Positions 54,433 to 64,000 of a stretch of 64,000 bases of DNA are shown here, piece after piece. The notes beneath the pieces were generated by a model that was not told where the DNA came from, searched no databases, and saw only the letters and a list, made by a program, of their open reading frames with translations. Both the position numbers and the translations under genes were made by a program. Origin of the DNA: Papio anubis (Eukaryota; Chordata; Mammalia; Primates; Cercopithecidae); NCBI RefSeq assembly GCF_008728515.1, contig NC_044981.1:131441937-131505936 (forward strand), read 5' to 3'. Each line of letters opens with the position of its first letter. Positions within the stretch are counted from its first letter, which is position 1.

Positions 54433-54785
54433 CTAGCTCTGGCTGCTATAACAAAATACAATAAACTGGTGGCTTAAACAGCAAACATTGATTTCTCACA
54501 GTTTTGGAAATTGAAAGTCCGAGATAAGGATGCCAGCAGGGTCAGGTTCGTGGTGATGGACCCTATTCTTGGTTTGTAAACAGTTGTCTGATTGCTGTGT
54601 CTGCTTGTGGAAAGGAGAGCGAGAGAGCTCTCTGGGGTCCTTTTATAAGGGCACTAATCCCACTCATGAGGGCTCCACCCTCTGACCTAATCACCTCCCA
54701 AAGCCTCCACCTCCTAATACCATCACACTGGGGGGTAGGATATCAGCATATAAATTTTGGAGGGTCTCAAACACTCAGCCCTAAA
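54433..54785 (-). repeat. MLT1A/B-type MaLR LTR
   Basis: Antisense: 'tggctgctataacaaaatac', 'tttctcacagttttggaaat', 'agctctctggggtcctttta', 'taagggcactaatcccactc' and 'gacctaatcacctcccaaag', the reverse of the MLT1 order. The frame 54597-54932 starts inside it and is not a gene. Confidence 0.8.
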
Positions 54786-55049
54786 CACTCCCCATCTATT
54801 TTTCCCCTCTCTTTTCTTCTTTTCATAACCAAATTTCTCAAGACAGTGCTCATTCTCACCACATCTGTGGCCTCATCTCCTGGACAATTCTCCACCCACT
54901 CTGCTGTGGCTGTCACCACCACCGCTCCTTGAAGGGGACCTCACTTGAGCTCCACAATGTTGCTAAACCCAAAGGACACTTTGAGACTGCATCTTGCCTG
55001 TCCTCTCAGCTGCGGTCAGGCCCCTGAGCCAAATCCTACCCAACCCAGC
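54786..55049 (+). repeat. Unnamed old repeat, possible
   Basis: 'ctgtggctgtcaccaccacc' and 'gagctccacaatgttgctaa' resemble a widespread mammalian repeat whose name I cannot fix. Confidence 0.3.
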
Positions 55050-55260
55050 TCCTCAGTCTCTGCACTCCAATCACCTTGGCTTCTTTCAGTTTCACCAGTT
55101 TTACGTTTTGTACTTGCTGCCCTTCCTTGAAATAAGCCCTCTACTAAAAGGGCTTATCATTAACTTATGATAATTTTCCAAACACAACTATTTTGTTCAC
55201 TCTGTACCCCCAGGCCTAGCATACCCAAGGCATCCAATATATGTTGCTTGAACAAATATT
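55050..55260 (+). mobile_element. L2 LINE 3' end, probable
   Basis: 'actccaatcaccttggcttc', 'tttgttcactctgtaccccc' and 'atatgttgcttgaacaaata' follow the L2 terminus. Confidence 0.55.
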
Positions 55261-55989
55261 TTAAGTTATAGCACTGTTAGCAACAGTCATTATTTAGCAG
55301 TAATTTCTTTGAGCACCCTCTTTGCTCATAACTCTTCGATCTCTGCAAACCCACTATCATAATTTTACATGGAATCTCAGAAAAACGGCCTTTGTGCAGT
55401 TGAAAAGAGAATGGTGATTATGCATGGTAGAATCATATCAAAAACCCGAAGCTAAGAAATCCCAAGAAGCCATCTAATACAACTCATATCCCATATGAAC
55501 ATTATTGGTCAGCTGTGGAGAATACTGAAGTCTGAAAATGTTAACTGGATTATGCACAGTCTAACAGATATTGTGTGGCTGAGTTGAAGCTAGAGCCCAG
55601 CTGCCCACCCAGGGCTGGTTCCAACATGCACATACCTAATGATGCTATGTGGGTGATGGACCACTAGGAGTGGACACTGGCACAGACATTACATTGGCAG
55701 TCACTGCTTGTTTTCCCTTGGCTGCTTTGATTCAAAACTTGATCCAACTTCAATTCTGTATGAAAATGGGATTTCAAATATGAAGTCAGCCAGGTGTCAT
55801 CCACAAAACAAGGGCCAGGCAAGAAGTCTAAATTTGGCTCTTCAGTGCCATTTGTTGAAAATTTTTATCTCAAGATTTTGCTGATAAGCTGAGGAGCATT
55901 GATTTGTCTCCAGGTCTGAGGCCAAGAGCCTTAATTCTAGTTTTGCTTCACTCTGCTCTCTGTGTGCTTTTAGACTTATTACCACAGTT
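55261..55989. other. Single-copy sequence
   Basis: No repeat or gene recognised. Confidence 0.4.
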
Positions 55990-56260
55990 TCCATTCACCC
56001 ATTCATTCTTTCACTCACGCGTTCATTTAGTCCTCTTTTGAAAACTTGTATTTGCAGGACATTGTGTTGGGTGCTATGGAGGACACAATGATGTGTGGGA
56101 TGTTGTTTAGTTTTCAATAAGCTTGCAAAACAATTGAGAAGAAAAAACAATTTGAATACTTTAGGATGTAAATGAACATGGGATCCAGATATCTGCAGGA
56201 AAATAGTGAGGCATAGAAGAGAGGAAATCCTAAGAAAGAAGGAAAAACTACTCACTGAAA
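55990..56260 (-). mobile_element. L2 LINE 3' end (antisense)
   Basis: 'cacccattcattctttcact', 'ggacattgtgttgggtgcta' and 'tggaggacacaatgatgtgt' mirror the L2 3' terminus. Confidence 0.7.
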
Positions 56261-56379
56261 TGTATTCATTCTGGATGAGTAGTTGTTCCAAAGGATTGGG
56301 TCATGTTGGTGATGTGACCTGAGAGTAGTCCTTCAACTGTGTTGAAAGACAAAAAGCATGAGAAAACTAATATTGAGTG

Positions 56380-56530
56380 CCAGGGTTTCTGCACACTGTT
56401 ATTGTATCCTTTAGGCCAATCACCTAACCTCTCGCAGCCTCAGTTTCTTCTGTAAAACATGGTTAATAATAAACTACTTTACAGGATTGCTGTAATATAT
56501 GTGAAGCAGTCTTAAAATTCAAACAAGCAT
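56380..56530 (+). repeat. MIR SINE
   Basis: 'ggccaatcacctaacctctc', 'gcagcctcagtttcttctgt' and 'aggattgctgtaatatatgt' are MIR. Confidence 0.75.
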
Positions 56531-56654
56531 GTACATGTATTATTTTACACCATACTCTACTTTCCCACAGGATATTGTTAGGGCCAGCTTCCAAAGAGTC
56601 TGTTAACTACCATTCAGTGATTGCTCTTACAATATGATATGTATAAGGTTGAGA

Positions 56655-56835
56655 TTCAGGAAGAGTGTGCACTGGAGTTTTATTTATTACTTAGGTGGCC
56701 TTGAATAAGGCACTAGCCTGTGAGCCTCTGTTTCTTCATCTGTAAGATGAGTAAGAATATTTATGTTCTCAATATTATTGGGTTGATGTGAGAATAAAGA
56801 AAACATATTACATATTTGGAATGCTTTAAGAGTAT
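56655..56835 (+). repeat. MIR SINE
   Basis: 'aggtggccttgaataaggca', 'gcctctgtttcttcatctgt' and 'gttgatgtgagaataaagaa' are MIR. A second copy in the same orientation lies 130 bp upstream. Confidence 0.75.
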
Positions 56836-56873
56836 ATAATTGTTCTTTATTCAGGAATGGAAAGAGATTTATA

Positions 56874-57155
56874 GACCAGGCATGGTGGCTCACGCCTGTA
56901 ATCCCAGCATTTTGGGAGGCCGAGGCAGGTGGATCACTTGAGCCCAGGAATTCAAGACCAACCTGGCCAACATAGTGAAAACCCATCTCTACAAAAAATA
57001 TAAAAACTAGCTAGGCATGGTGGTACAAGCCTGTAGTCCCAGCTCCTCAGGAGACTAAAGCAGGAGGATCATTTGAACCAGTGGGGGTGGAGGTTTCAAT
57101 GAGCTGGATCGTGCCACTGCACTCCAGCCTGGGTGACGGACCAAGAGTCTTTCTC
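56874..57155 (+). mobile_element. AluS
   Basis: Sense full-length Alu: 'accaggcatggtggctcacg', 'gaggcaggtggatcacttga', 'actgcactccagcctgggtg'. Its A-rich tail (57155-57189) runs directly into an L1 3' end. Confidence 0.9.
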
Positions 57156-57189
57156 AAAAATAAAAAATAAAAATAAGAAAAGAAAGAAG

Positions 57190-57340
57190 GAGGGGGGAGG
57201 GGGGAGGGATAGCATTAGGAGATATACCTAATGTAAATGACGAGTTAATGGGTGCAGCACACCAACATGGCACATGTATACGTATGTAACAAACCTGCAC
57301 GTTGTGCACATGTACCCTAGAACTTAAAGTATAATTTAAA
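57190..57340 (+). mobile_element. L1PA 3' UTR end, extremely 5'-truncated
   Basis: G-rich tract, 'gatagcattaggagatatac', 'atgacgagttaatgggtgca', 'cacatgtaccctagaactta'. This is the ancestral primate L1 3' UTR form ('gatagcattagg'), unlike the monkey-type 'gattgcattggg' at 61.3 kb. It is attached to the Alu tail. Confidence 0.9.
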
Positions 57341-57423
57341 AAAAAAAAGAAGGGAAAGGAAGAAAAAGAAAGAAAGAAGGAAGGAAGGAAGGAAGGGAGG
57401 TAGGGAGGGAGGGAGGGAGGGAA
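57341..57423. repeat. (GGAA)n(GGGA)n purine microsatellite
   Basis: Grades from A-rich (the L1 tail) through GAAA and GGAA to GGGA units. A diverged direct repeat at 56860-56873 and 57424-57437 (gaaRgagNtttata) encloses Alu, L1 end and microsatellite together. Confidence 0.95.
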
Positions 57424-57437
57424 GAAGGAGTTTTATA

Positions 57438-57904
57438 AATCTGTCTGCATCTAAATTAGAAATAGTTTGCTTCCAGCTCTGCTCATTTTCCCCCTAGAAT
57501 CCCAACACCATGACATAGCGCCATTGACATTTTGATGGCCATACTTTCATGAATCTCATTATTCTATAAAACCCCTCACACATCCCCTCCACACACACAT
57601 TTATTATTCCACATGAACGGATGTTAACAATATGTGAAGTTTCTTAAAACATGGTCACCTTCTGTTCATGTTTGACCCTTCCCCAAGTAATCTTTCAATA
57701 GTCAACTTGGGCTGTATTGTCTCTGTTGAGCACCTCCTAAACACTGCCCCACAAGGCAAAGTTTATCCCTGCCTAACATGTACAGAAAAAAACTTTAAAT
57801 GATTCTTTTCTAAATTGAAAGGCATATTATAAAATTATTTTCATTATCTATATATAGATTATATGTGCAGACTTCACCAAAGCACATGTAATAGTATCTC
57901 TATA
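57438..57904. other. Single-copy sequence
   Basis: No repeat or gene recognised. A short CA run lies at 57575-57598. Confidence 0.4.
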
Positions 57905-57905
57905 T

Positions 57906-59381
57906 AACCTAGAAATACATCTATACAAGGAGGTAAAAGATCTCTGCAGGGAGAAGTACAAAACACTGCTAAAATAAATCATAGATGACATAAATAAATG
58001 AAAAAAACATTCCATGCTCATAGATTGGAAGAACAAATGGTGTTAAAATGGCCCATACTGCCCAAAGCCGTCCTATCAAGCTACTAACATCATTTTTCAC
58101 AGAACTAGAAAAAACTATTCCAGAATTCATGTGGAACCAAAAAAGAGCCCAAATAGCCAAAGCAACCATAAACAAAAAGAACAAGGCTGGAGACATCACA
58201 TGATCCAATTTCAAATTATACTATAAGGCTACAGTAACCAAAACACTGTGGTACTGGTACAAAAACAGATATGTAGATCAATGGAACAGAATAGAGAGCC
58301 CAGAAACAAAGCTGCACTCTTAGAGAAATCTGATCTTCAACAAAGTCAGCAAAAATACACGATGGGGAAATGACTTCTTAGTCAATAAATTGTGCTGAAA
58401 TATCTGGCTAGCCATATGCAGAAGAATGACTGGACCCCCTACCTCTCACCACATACAAAAATTAACTCAAGATGGGTTAAAGATTTAAATGTAAGACCTC
58501 AAAATATAAGCATTCAAGAAAAAAGCTGAAGAAACACTATTCTGTACATCAGCCTTGGGAAAGAATTTATGAGTAAGTCCTCTAAAGCAATTGCAACATA
58601 TGTAAATATTGTCAACTGGAACCTAATTAAACCAAAGGGCTTCATCACAGCAAAAGAGACTATCAACAAGTAGTCTGTGAATTTTTTCTCCCATTCTGTA
58701 GGTTGTCTGTAAGCACTTTCTCCCATTCTGTAAGTTGTCTATTTACAGAATAGGAGAAAAAATCCACAAATTACTCATTCAACAAAAATTTAATATCCAG
58801 AATGTATAAGGAACTTAAATAATTGAACAAGCAAAAACCGAACAATCTTATCAAAAAATGGGCAAAAGACATGAACAGACATTTCTCAAAAGAAGACGTA
58901 TAAGTGACCAAAAAACATATGAACAAATGCTCCACATCACTAATCACCAGAGAAATGCAAATCAAAACCACACTGAGATAAAATTTCACACCAGTAAGAA
59001 TGGCTATTTTTATAAAATGAAAAATAACAGATGCTGGTGAGGCTGTGGAGAAAAGGGAATGCTTAAACACTGTTGGTGGGAATGTAAATTAGTTTGGCCA
59101 CTGTGGAAAGCAGTTTTTCTCTGGAAAGAGATTTCTCAAAGAACCTAGAACTATCATTTGACCCAGCAGTCCCATTACCAGGTATATGTCTGAAAGAAAA
59201 CAAATCATTCTACCAAAAAGACACATGCACTCACATGTTAATTGTAGCACTATTCACAATAACAAAGATATGGAATCAACCTAGGTGCCCATCAATGGTG
59301 GACTGGCTAAAGAAAATGTGGTACATATACACCATGGAATACTATGCAGCCATAAAAAGGAACAAAACCTATGCAAACTAA
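57906..59381 (+). pseudogene. Broken L1 ORF2 C-terminal half
   Basis: This covers the late reverse-transcriptase and C-terminal (cysteine-rich) region in pieces. The best remaining frame is 59094-59381, which ends near the usual ORF2 terminus. Stops, frameshifts and the 58.7-kb rearrangement prevent translation of a working enzyme. Confidence 0.8.
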
Positions 59382-59657
59382 TGCAGTAATAGAAAACTAA
59401 ATACTACATGTTCTCACATAAGTAGGAGCTAAACATTGGGTACTCATGGACATAAAGATGGCAACAATAGGAACTGGGGACTACTACAAAGGGGAGGGAG
59501 GAAAGGGTACAAAGGTTGAAAAACTATTACATACTGTGCTCAGTGCTTGGGTGATGAAATGGATAATTCATATCCTAAACCTTAGCATCACACAATATAC
59601 CAAGGTAACAAACCTGTACATGTACCTGCTGAATCTAAAATAAAAGTTGAAGAAAAG
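57906..59657 (+). mobile_element. L1 3' half (older L1PB/L1MA-type), 5'-truncated
   Basis: Sense L1 from mid-ORF2 to the 3' end. It begins 'aacctagaaatacatctata', passes 'attccatgctcatagattgg', 'ggatgggttaaagatttaaa'-like text and 'tggtgaggctgtggagaaaa', and ends 'ctgaatctaaaataaaagtt'. A probable diverged target-site repeat is gtatctctatata (57894-57906) / gtatctatacata (59658-59670). It is interrupted by an unusual inverted duplication at 58676-58768. Confidence 0.85.
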
Positions 59658-59670
59658 GTATCTATACATA

Positions 59671-59934
59671 GTAATATCAAAATGTAAGGCTTGTGACACA
59701 TCAATAATATGCTGATTAAGACTAATTCTTTATGATTATCTTGTCAGAGGAAAATAGTGAATAAAACTTTTGGTGATTTTACATGATAAGTTTAAGAAGA
59801 AAAGTTGTTCCAGTGAGATTACAATACTATTGGTGACCTCTCTGCAAATTCGCTCTTACTCCAGAAAAAAATCTGCCAGCCCAGATTAGCTGGGAGTGGT
59901 TTTAAAGAAGAATAAATGTGCTGCCCTTCTAAAA
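59671..59934. other. Unassigned sequence
   Basis: No repeat or gene recognised. Confidence 0.4.
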
Positions 59935-60055
59935 TGTTAATATGCGTAGGAATCACCAGTGAATCAGGTTAAAATACAGATTCTGATTGAATTGATGAGG
60001 GGGATGGAGACTGAGGTTCTATATTTCTAACAGGTGTCCTGGGTTTGTCTGTTTT
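59935..60055 (+). repeat. MER5A/MER5B (hAT-Charlie)
   Basis: 'ggaatcaccagtgaatcagg', 'ttaaaatacagattctgatt', 'tgaggttctatatttctaac' and 'aggtgtcctggg' are MER5 blocks. Confidence 0.7.
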
Positions 60056-60604
60056 TCTGACCTATTTTCTACCCTTTGAGAAGTAAGGCAACAAAGAATA
60101 AGAAAAGATACTGTAATTGCTGTTAACTTTATTTCCAATGACAATATCCCAAGTCCTAGATCAGCATGAACTCAACCACTGCCAATTGAGACTCCAGTTA
60201 TTGGACCTGTTTTGTGAAAAAGAATAACAAAGGTATATTTTGACAATTAATTGTAACAGCAACCCCAGATGAACCTGAAATGGCTGTGCTCAAATACTTA
60301 TTACTAGTTCACACTCCCTTTTCATTTCTAGAGTGGTTTCTATGGAAAAGTAATTTGAAACCAGAAGATCTTACAAAATGTAATTTTGAAATATCATCAC
60401 CTTTGCTACCAAAGAAAACATCCCATCCAGACAAACATGTTTCCAGGATATGAAATTTAATGGAAGAACAAGTACAAAAAAATCATGTTCTACATGCTGC
60501 ATAAACTCCAGGAAAACTGACATTCCAACTCAGCAAAATATAGGTATAAACCGTCTCAAAGAGAACTCTCCCCTGGCCTAAAGTAAGAGCAAATTTTACC
60601 CAAA
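60056..60604. other. Single-copy sequence
   Basis: No repeat or gene recognised. Confidence 0.4.
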
Positions 60605-61216
60605 AGGATGCATTGAACCCGTAGATCAATTTGGGGAGAACTGACATCTGAACAATATTGAATCTTCTAATTCATAAACATAAATCTCTCCATTGATTTA
60701 GGACTTCTTTAATTTCTCTCCGTGATGTTTTAATAGTGTTCACTCTTCCAATCTTACACATTTTTTCCTGTTTTTCATGTTTTTAGATACTATTGTAGAT
60801 GATTTAAAATTTTAATATTCAATTGGCATTGCAAATACATTAAAGATATAATTGAATTCTGTATACTGACCTGATATCCTATGGCCTTGCTAAGTTTTTA
60901 TTAGTTCTACCAATTTTTAACAGAGTCTATAGGAATTTCTTTGTGTACAATTATATCATCTGTGAATGGAAGCTGTTTTAATTATTCCTTTCTTGTTTGT
61001 ATTCCTTGAATTTCTTGTTATTGCCTTATTGTACTGGCTAGACCCACAAGTACATTATTGTATAGAAATTATGAGAATGGACATTCTTAGCTTATTTTTG
61101 ATCCTATGGGTAAAGCCTTCAGTCTTTCACCATTAAGTATGACATTAATAATAAGTTTTAAACAAACTTCTTTTTATCAGAAATTTCCCTGCTTTTCCTA
61201 ATTTATTGAGATACTT
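60605..61216 (-). mobile_element. Ancient L1M, 3' block
   Basis: Antisense ORF2 end: 'gcattgaacccgtagatcaa', 'tttggggagaactgacatct', 'ttatatcatctgtgaatgga', 'ggacattcttagcttatttt'. It is split by the short young L1 at 61235-61470. Confidence 0.8.
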
Positions 61217-61234
61217 AAAAAATGAAATATTCTT
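61217..61234. repeat. Young L1 target-site duplication, left
   Basis: aaaaaatgaaatattctt, identical to 61471-61488. Confidence 0.95.
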
Positions 61235-61470
61235 CCCTTCCCAAGTCCAAGTGATCCATCACACACCGGGGCCTATCATGGGGAGGGGGGAGGGGGGAGG
61301 GATTGCATTGGGAGTTATACCTGATGTAAACGACGAGTTGATGGGTGCTGACGAGTTGATGGGTGCAGCACACCAACATGGCACAAGTATACATATGTAA
61401 CAAACCTGCACGTTATGCACATGTACCCTAGAACTTAAAGTATAATAATAATAATAAATAAATTTTTTTA
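61235..61470 (+). mobile_element. Old World monkey L1 3' end, extremely 5'-truncated
   Basis: Only the last ~235 bp: 'cacacaccggggcctatcat', G-rich tract, 'gattgcattgggagttatac', 'cacatgtaccctagaactta', and an AATAATAATA tail. It has a perfect 18-bp target-site duplication. An 18-bp unit within it is tandemly doubled (61332-61349 and 61350-61367). Same 3' UTR type as the full-length L1 at 39.3 kb. Confidence 0.95.
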
Positions 61471-61488
61471 AAAAAATGAAATATTCTT
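61471..61488. repeat. Young L1 target-site duplication, right
   Basis: aaaaaatgaaatattctt, identical to 61217-61234. Confidence 0.95.
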
Positions 61489-63100
61489 GAATTTTGTTAA
61501 GTGTTTATTCTACATCTCTTGAAATGATCATGTAGTTTTATCCTTTATTTTGATAATGTGGTAAATTACATTGATTTCTCAAATATTAAATCAAACTTTC
61601 AATCTTATGTAAATACTTGCTCATACTTGATACACACACAGAGACACACACACACACACACAGAGCTAATTTTTAATTTGCTAAGTTTTTATTACTTATT
61701 TTTGTGACTGTTCCAGAGTGATATCAATCTGTAGTTTGGTTTTTTTTTCCTTGGATTATCCTCTCTTTTGCTGTTAGAGTTTTATGCTGGCTTCGTAAAA
61801 TGAAGTGAAAAAATGTTTCCTCTCTTCTATTTTCTGGAAGAGTTTGCATAAGGTTGGTATGACTTCTTTAAATATTTGTTAGAATTCAATAGTGAAGCTA
61901 TCGGAGCCAGGAGTTTTTCTTGTGGGAAGGTTTTTAAATTATGGATTTAATTCTATTAATAGGTATAGTATTATTCAGTTTTCTGTTTTTTATTTAAGTC
62001 TGTGCTGCTAATGTGTATCTTTCAAGGAATTTGTCCTTTTCATCTAAGTTTACTTTTTTTTTCAATTTTCCTTTATTAGCTTTTTAATATCGGTAAGATT
62101 TGTAAAGATCTCTCCTCTTTCACTCCTGGTATTGGTAATTTTTGTCTTCTTTCTATTATCTTGATTAGTATTTGCTGTTTTTCAAAATTTCTCAATTTTG
62201 TGCCTATTTTCTATTTCACTGACTTCTGTTCTTATCTTTATTGTTTCCTTCTACATACTTTGGGTTTAATTTCTTTTGCTTTTTTCAGCTTCTTAAGGTG
62301 GAAGCTTAGATCATTGATTTGAGACCTGCCTTTTTTCTACTATAACATTTAAAGCCATAAGTCTCCCTCCATTCAGTACTTGAGCTGTGTCTCAAATTTC
62401 AGTATACTCTATTTTTATTTTCACTCATTTCCAAACAATTTATAATTGCCCTTGCTGCTACATGAATTACTTGCAAATCTGTGTTTAATTTCCAAATATT
62501 TAGGCATTCTCTAGATAGCTTTCTCTTACTTCTTTTTAACTTATTTTCTCTATGTTTAGAGAACACACTCTGCAATATTTCAGTCCTTTTAAATGTATTG
62601 ACTTATTTTATGGTCTTATAACAAAAAATAAAATATGGTTTGTTTTGGTGAATACTTCATATGCATTTGAACAGAATGTTTATTGCATTGTTCTTGGGCT
62701 AAATGGTCTATAAATATCAATTAGGTCAAGTTGGTTGACAGTGTTATTCAGTTCTGTCAATTTTGGTTTCATGTACTTTGAAGCTGTTATTGGGATTATG
62801 CAGAGTGAATCAGGTTAAATACACTATGTGTATTTAATGGGTGAATTTTCCCCTTTTCCATTATAAAATAATCCATCTTATCCATGACAACCTTCCTTCT
62901 GAAGTCTACGTTGTGTCACAAAGTAGCCACACTAGCTTTCCTAAATATAGTATCCACATGGTATATATTTTCCCAACCTTTCACTTTTAATGCACGTCTT
63001 TATAACTAAAGAAGGTTCCTCATAGACAGCATATAATTGAGCCTTACTTTTTAAATCCAATTTAGTAATACTTACCTTTTAACTGGAAAAAAAATAACTT
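61489..63100 (-). mobile_element. Ancient L1M ORF2 region (continued)
   Basis: Antisense ORF2: 'ctatcggagccaggagtttt', 'gatttgtaaagatctctcct', 'atggtctataaatatcaatt'. A (CA)n/(GACA) run at 61628-61663 lies within. All frames are broken. Confidence 0.8.
61628..61663. repeat. (CA)n microsatellite with CAGAGA interruptions
   Basis: CA repeat inside the ancient L1. Confidence 0.9.
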
Positions 63101-64000
63101 TTATGTTTACCCAGGCATTTGCCATTTTACATGTTCTTTACGCCCTGCATAGGTCTGAATTTGTATCATTTTCCTTTCACCTGAAGAATTTTATTTAACA
63201 TTTCTTGTAATGCAGGTCAGCAGGCAACTAATTTTCTCAGTTTTGTTTCTGAAAAGGGTTTTTTGGTTTTGCCTTAATTTTGGAAGAATATTTTTGTTGG
63301 TTATAAAATTTTGTATTGACATATTTTTTTCAGCATTTTAAAGATGCTTGTGTAGCTTGACCAGAAGTCTACTGTCACTCTTATTTTGTAACTGGTTTTC
63401 AGAAATTTGGGTATGCTTTGGTGTGGGCCTGGTTGTGTGAAGGTATAGATATGTAGATGTTTAACCTTGTTGAAATTTGTTGAGCTTCTTACATTTCTGA
63501 GATGTAACATTTTCATCCTATTAGGAAATTTTTCAGGAACTATTTCTCCAATTATATTTTCTGTCCCTTACCCATCCAGAGTATCTTTCTTGGACTCTAA
63601 TTTTAAGTCTGTCAGACTCTTTGACATAGTCCCATAAGTCATTAGGGCTCTGTTAGTTTTGTCTCCAATTGTTTTTCTTTCTATTTCATTTTGGATAGAT
63701 TTTACTGCTATGTCTTCAATTTCACTAATCTTTTCTTCTGTGGTGTCTAATCTGCTGTAAATCCTATACAGTGAAAATTTCATTTCAGATATTAGATTTT
63801 TCATTTCTGGAAATTCCTTTTCATCTCCCTTATCTCTTCTCATTATTTTTGTTTTCCTTTAAACACTTTAAATAGCTATAATTCTTGTTCTAACCATTTT
63901 GTCTACTAATATCATCATCTCTGACATTTTGGGGTTCATTTCTCTTGGTAGTTTTTCTTCTGGTCACAGGTCACATTTCCTACTTTTTGATAAGCTTAAT
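63101..64000 (-). pseudogene. Ancient L1M ORF1 region, cut by the window edge
   Basis: Antisense L1M ORF1: 'cttgtaatgcaggtcagcag', 'ttctccaattatattttctg', 'cttcaatttcactaatcttt', 'tttcatttcagatattagat', 'tctgacattttggggttcat'. A minus-strand frame at 63568-63843 keeps the coiled-coil-like heptad region of ORF1 (repeated E/K-rich segments). The element, about 3.2 kb here without the insert, continues beyond the right edge. Confidence 0.7.

Overview
This window is nuclear DNA of a primate, and more specifically of an Old World monkey (macaque/baboon/vervet lineage). It is dense in Alu, L1, MIR, L2, MaLR LTRs and hAT/Tigger remnants. The lineage call rests on three insertions. The AluY at 47833-48125 carries (read in sense) GGCTCAAGCC, GAGACGGGCGG and ACTAGCCGGGC, which I recognise as cercopithecoid AluY features. 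The 3' ends of the L1 at 39334-45428 and of the short L1 at 61235-61470 carry a 'cacaccggggcctatcatg' / 'gattgcattggg' type 3' UTR, unlike the human young-L1 3' UTR. No cellular protein-coding exon, tRNA, rRNA, CRISPR or bacterial-type feature is supported. Every long open frame I examined is a by-product of a repeat or of low-complexity sequence, so the window reads as intergenic or deep-intronic DNA.

Layout. 1-15.8 kb: a run of antisense Alus (eight, all minus strand) among L2, MIR, MER5A, MER20, MLT1 and MST pieces. It includes a head-to-head pair of related LTRs (3.4-4.5 kb) and a large polypyrimidine microsatellite grown from an Alu tail (8.97-9.31 kb). 15.8-18.9 kb: the 5' part of an ancient antisense L1 split by two LTR insertions. 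18.9-29 kb: mostly single-copy sequence with MIRs, a trimeric Alu array and a long MLT1-type LTR. 29-33 kb: another ancient antisense L1 broken by a second head-to-head pair of the same LTR family plus an AluS with a (TA)n(CA)n tail. 33-37 kb: repeat-poor AT-rich DNA, then an AluJ whose tail holds a 62-bp segment duplicated from 1 kb downstream. 37.3-46.3 kb: a MER2 element, then an antisense endogenous-retrovirus remnant (3' LTR plus internal sequence), with a full-length but badly decayed Old World monkey L1 (6.1 kb, 12-bp target-site duplication) inserted in it. 46.3-57.4 kb: old L1 fragments, Alus, MLT1, L2 and MIR, ending in an Alu/L1-3'-end/microsatellite composite. 57.9-64 kb: a sense L1 3' half containing an odd inverted duplication, then a long ancient antisense L1 running off the window edge and hit by a short young L1.

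Nothing here works together as a gene system; the interest is in the layered insertion history. The clearest oddities are the 62-bp duplication inside an Alu target-site boundary, the two independent head-to-head LTR pairs, the inverted repeat inside the 58.7-kb L1, microsatellites bounded by retroposon target-site duplications, and the retrovirus remnant split by the L1. Repeat family names are from recognition of sequence, not from a database search; edges without a target-site duplication are approximate to tens of bases.
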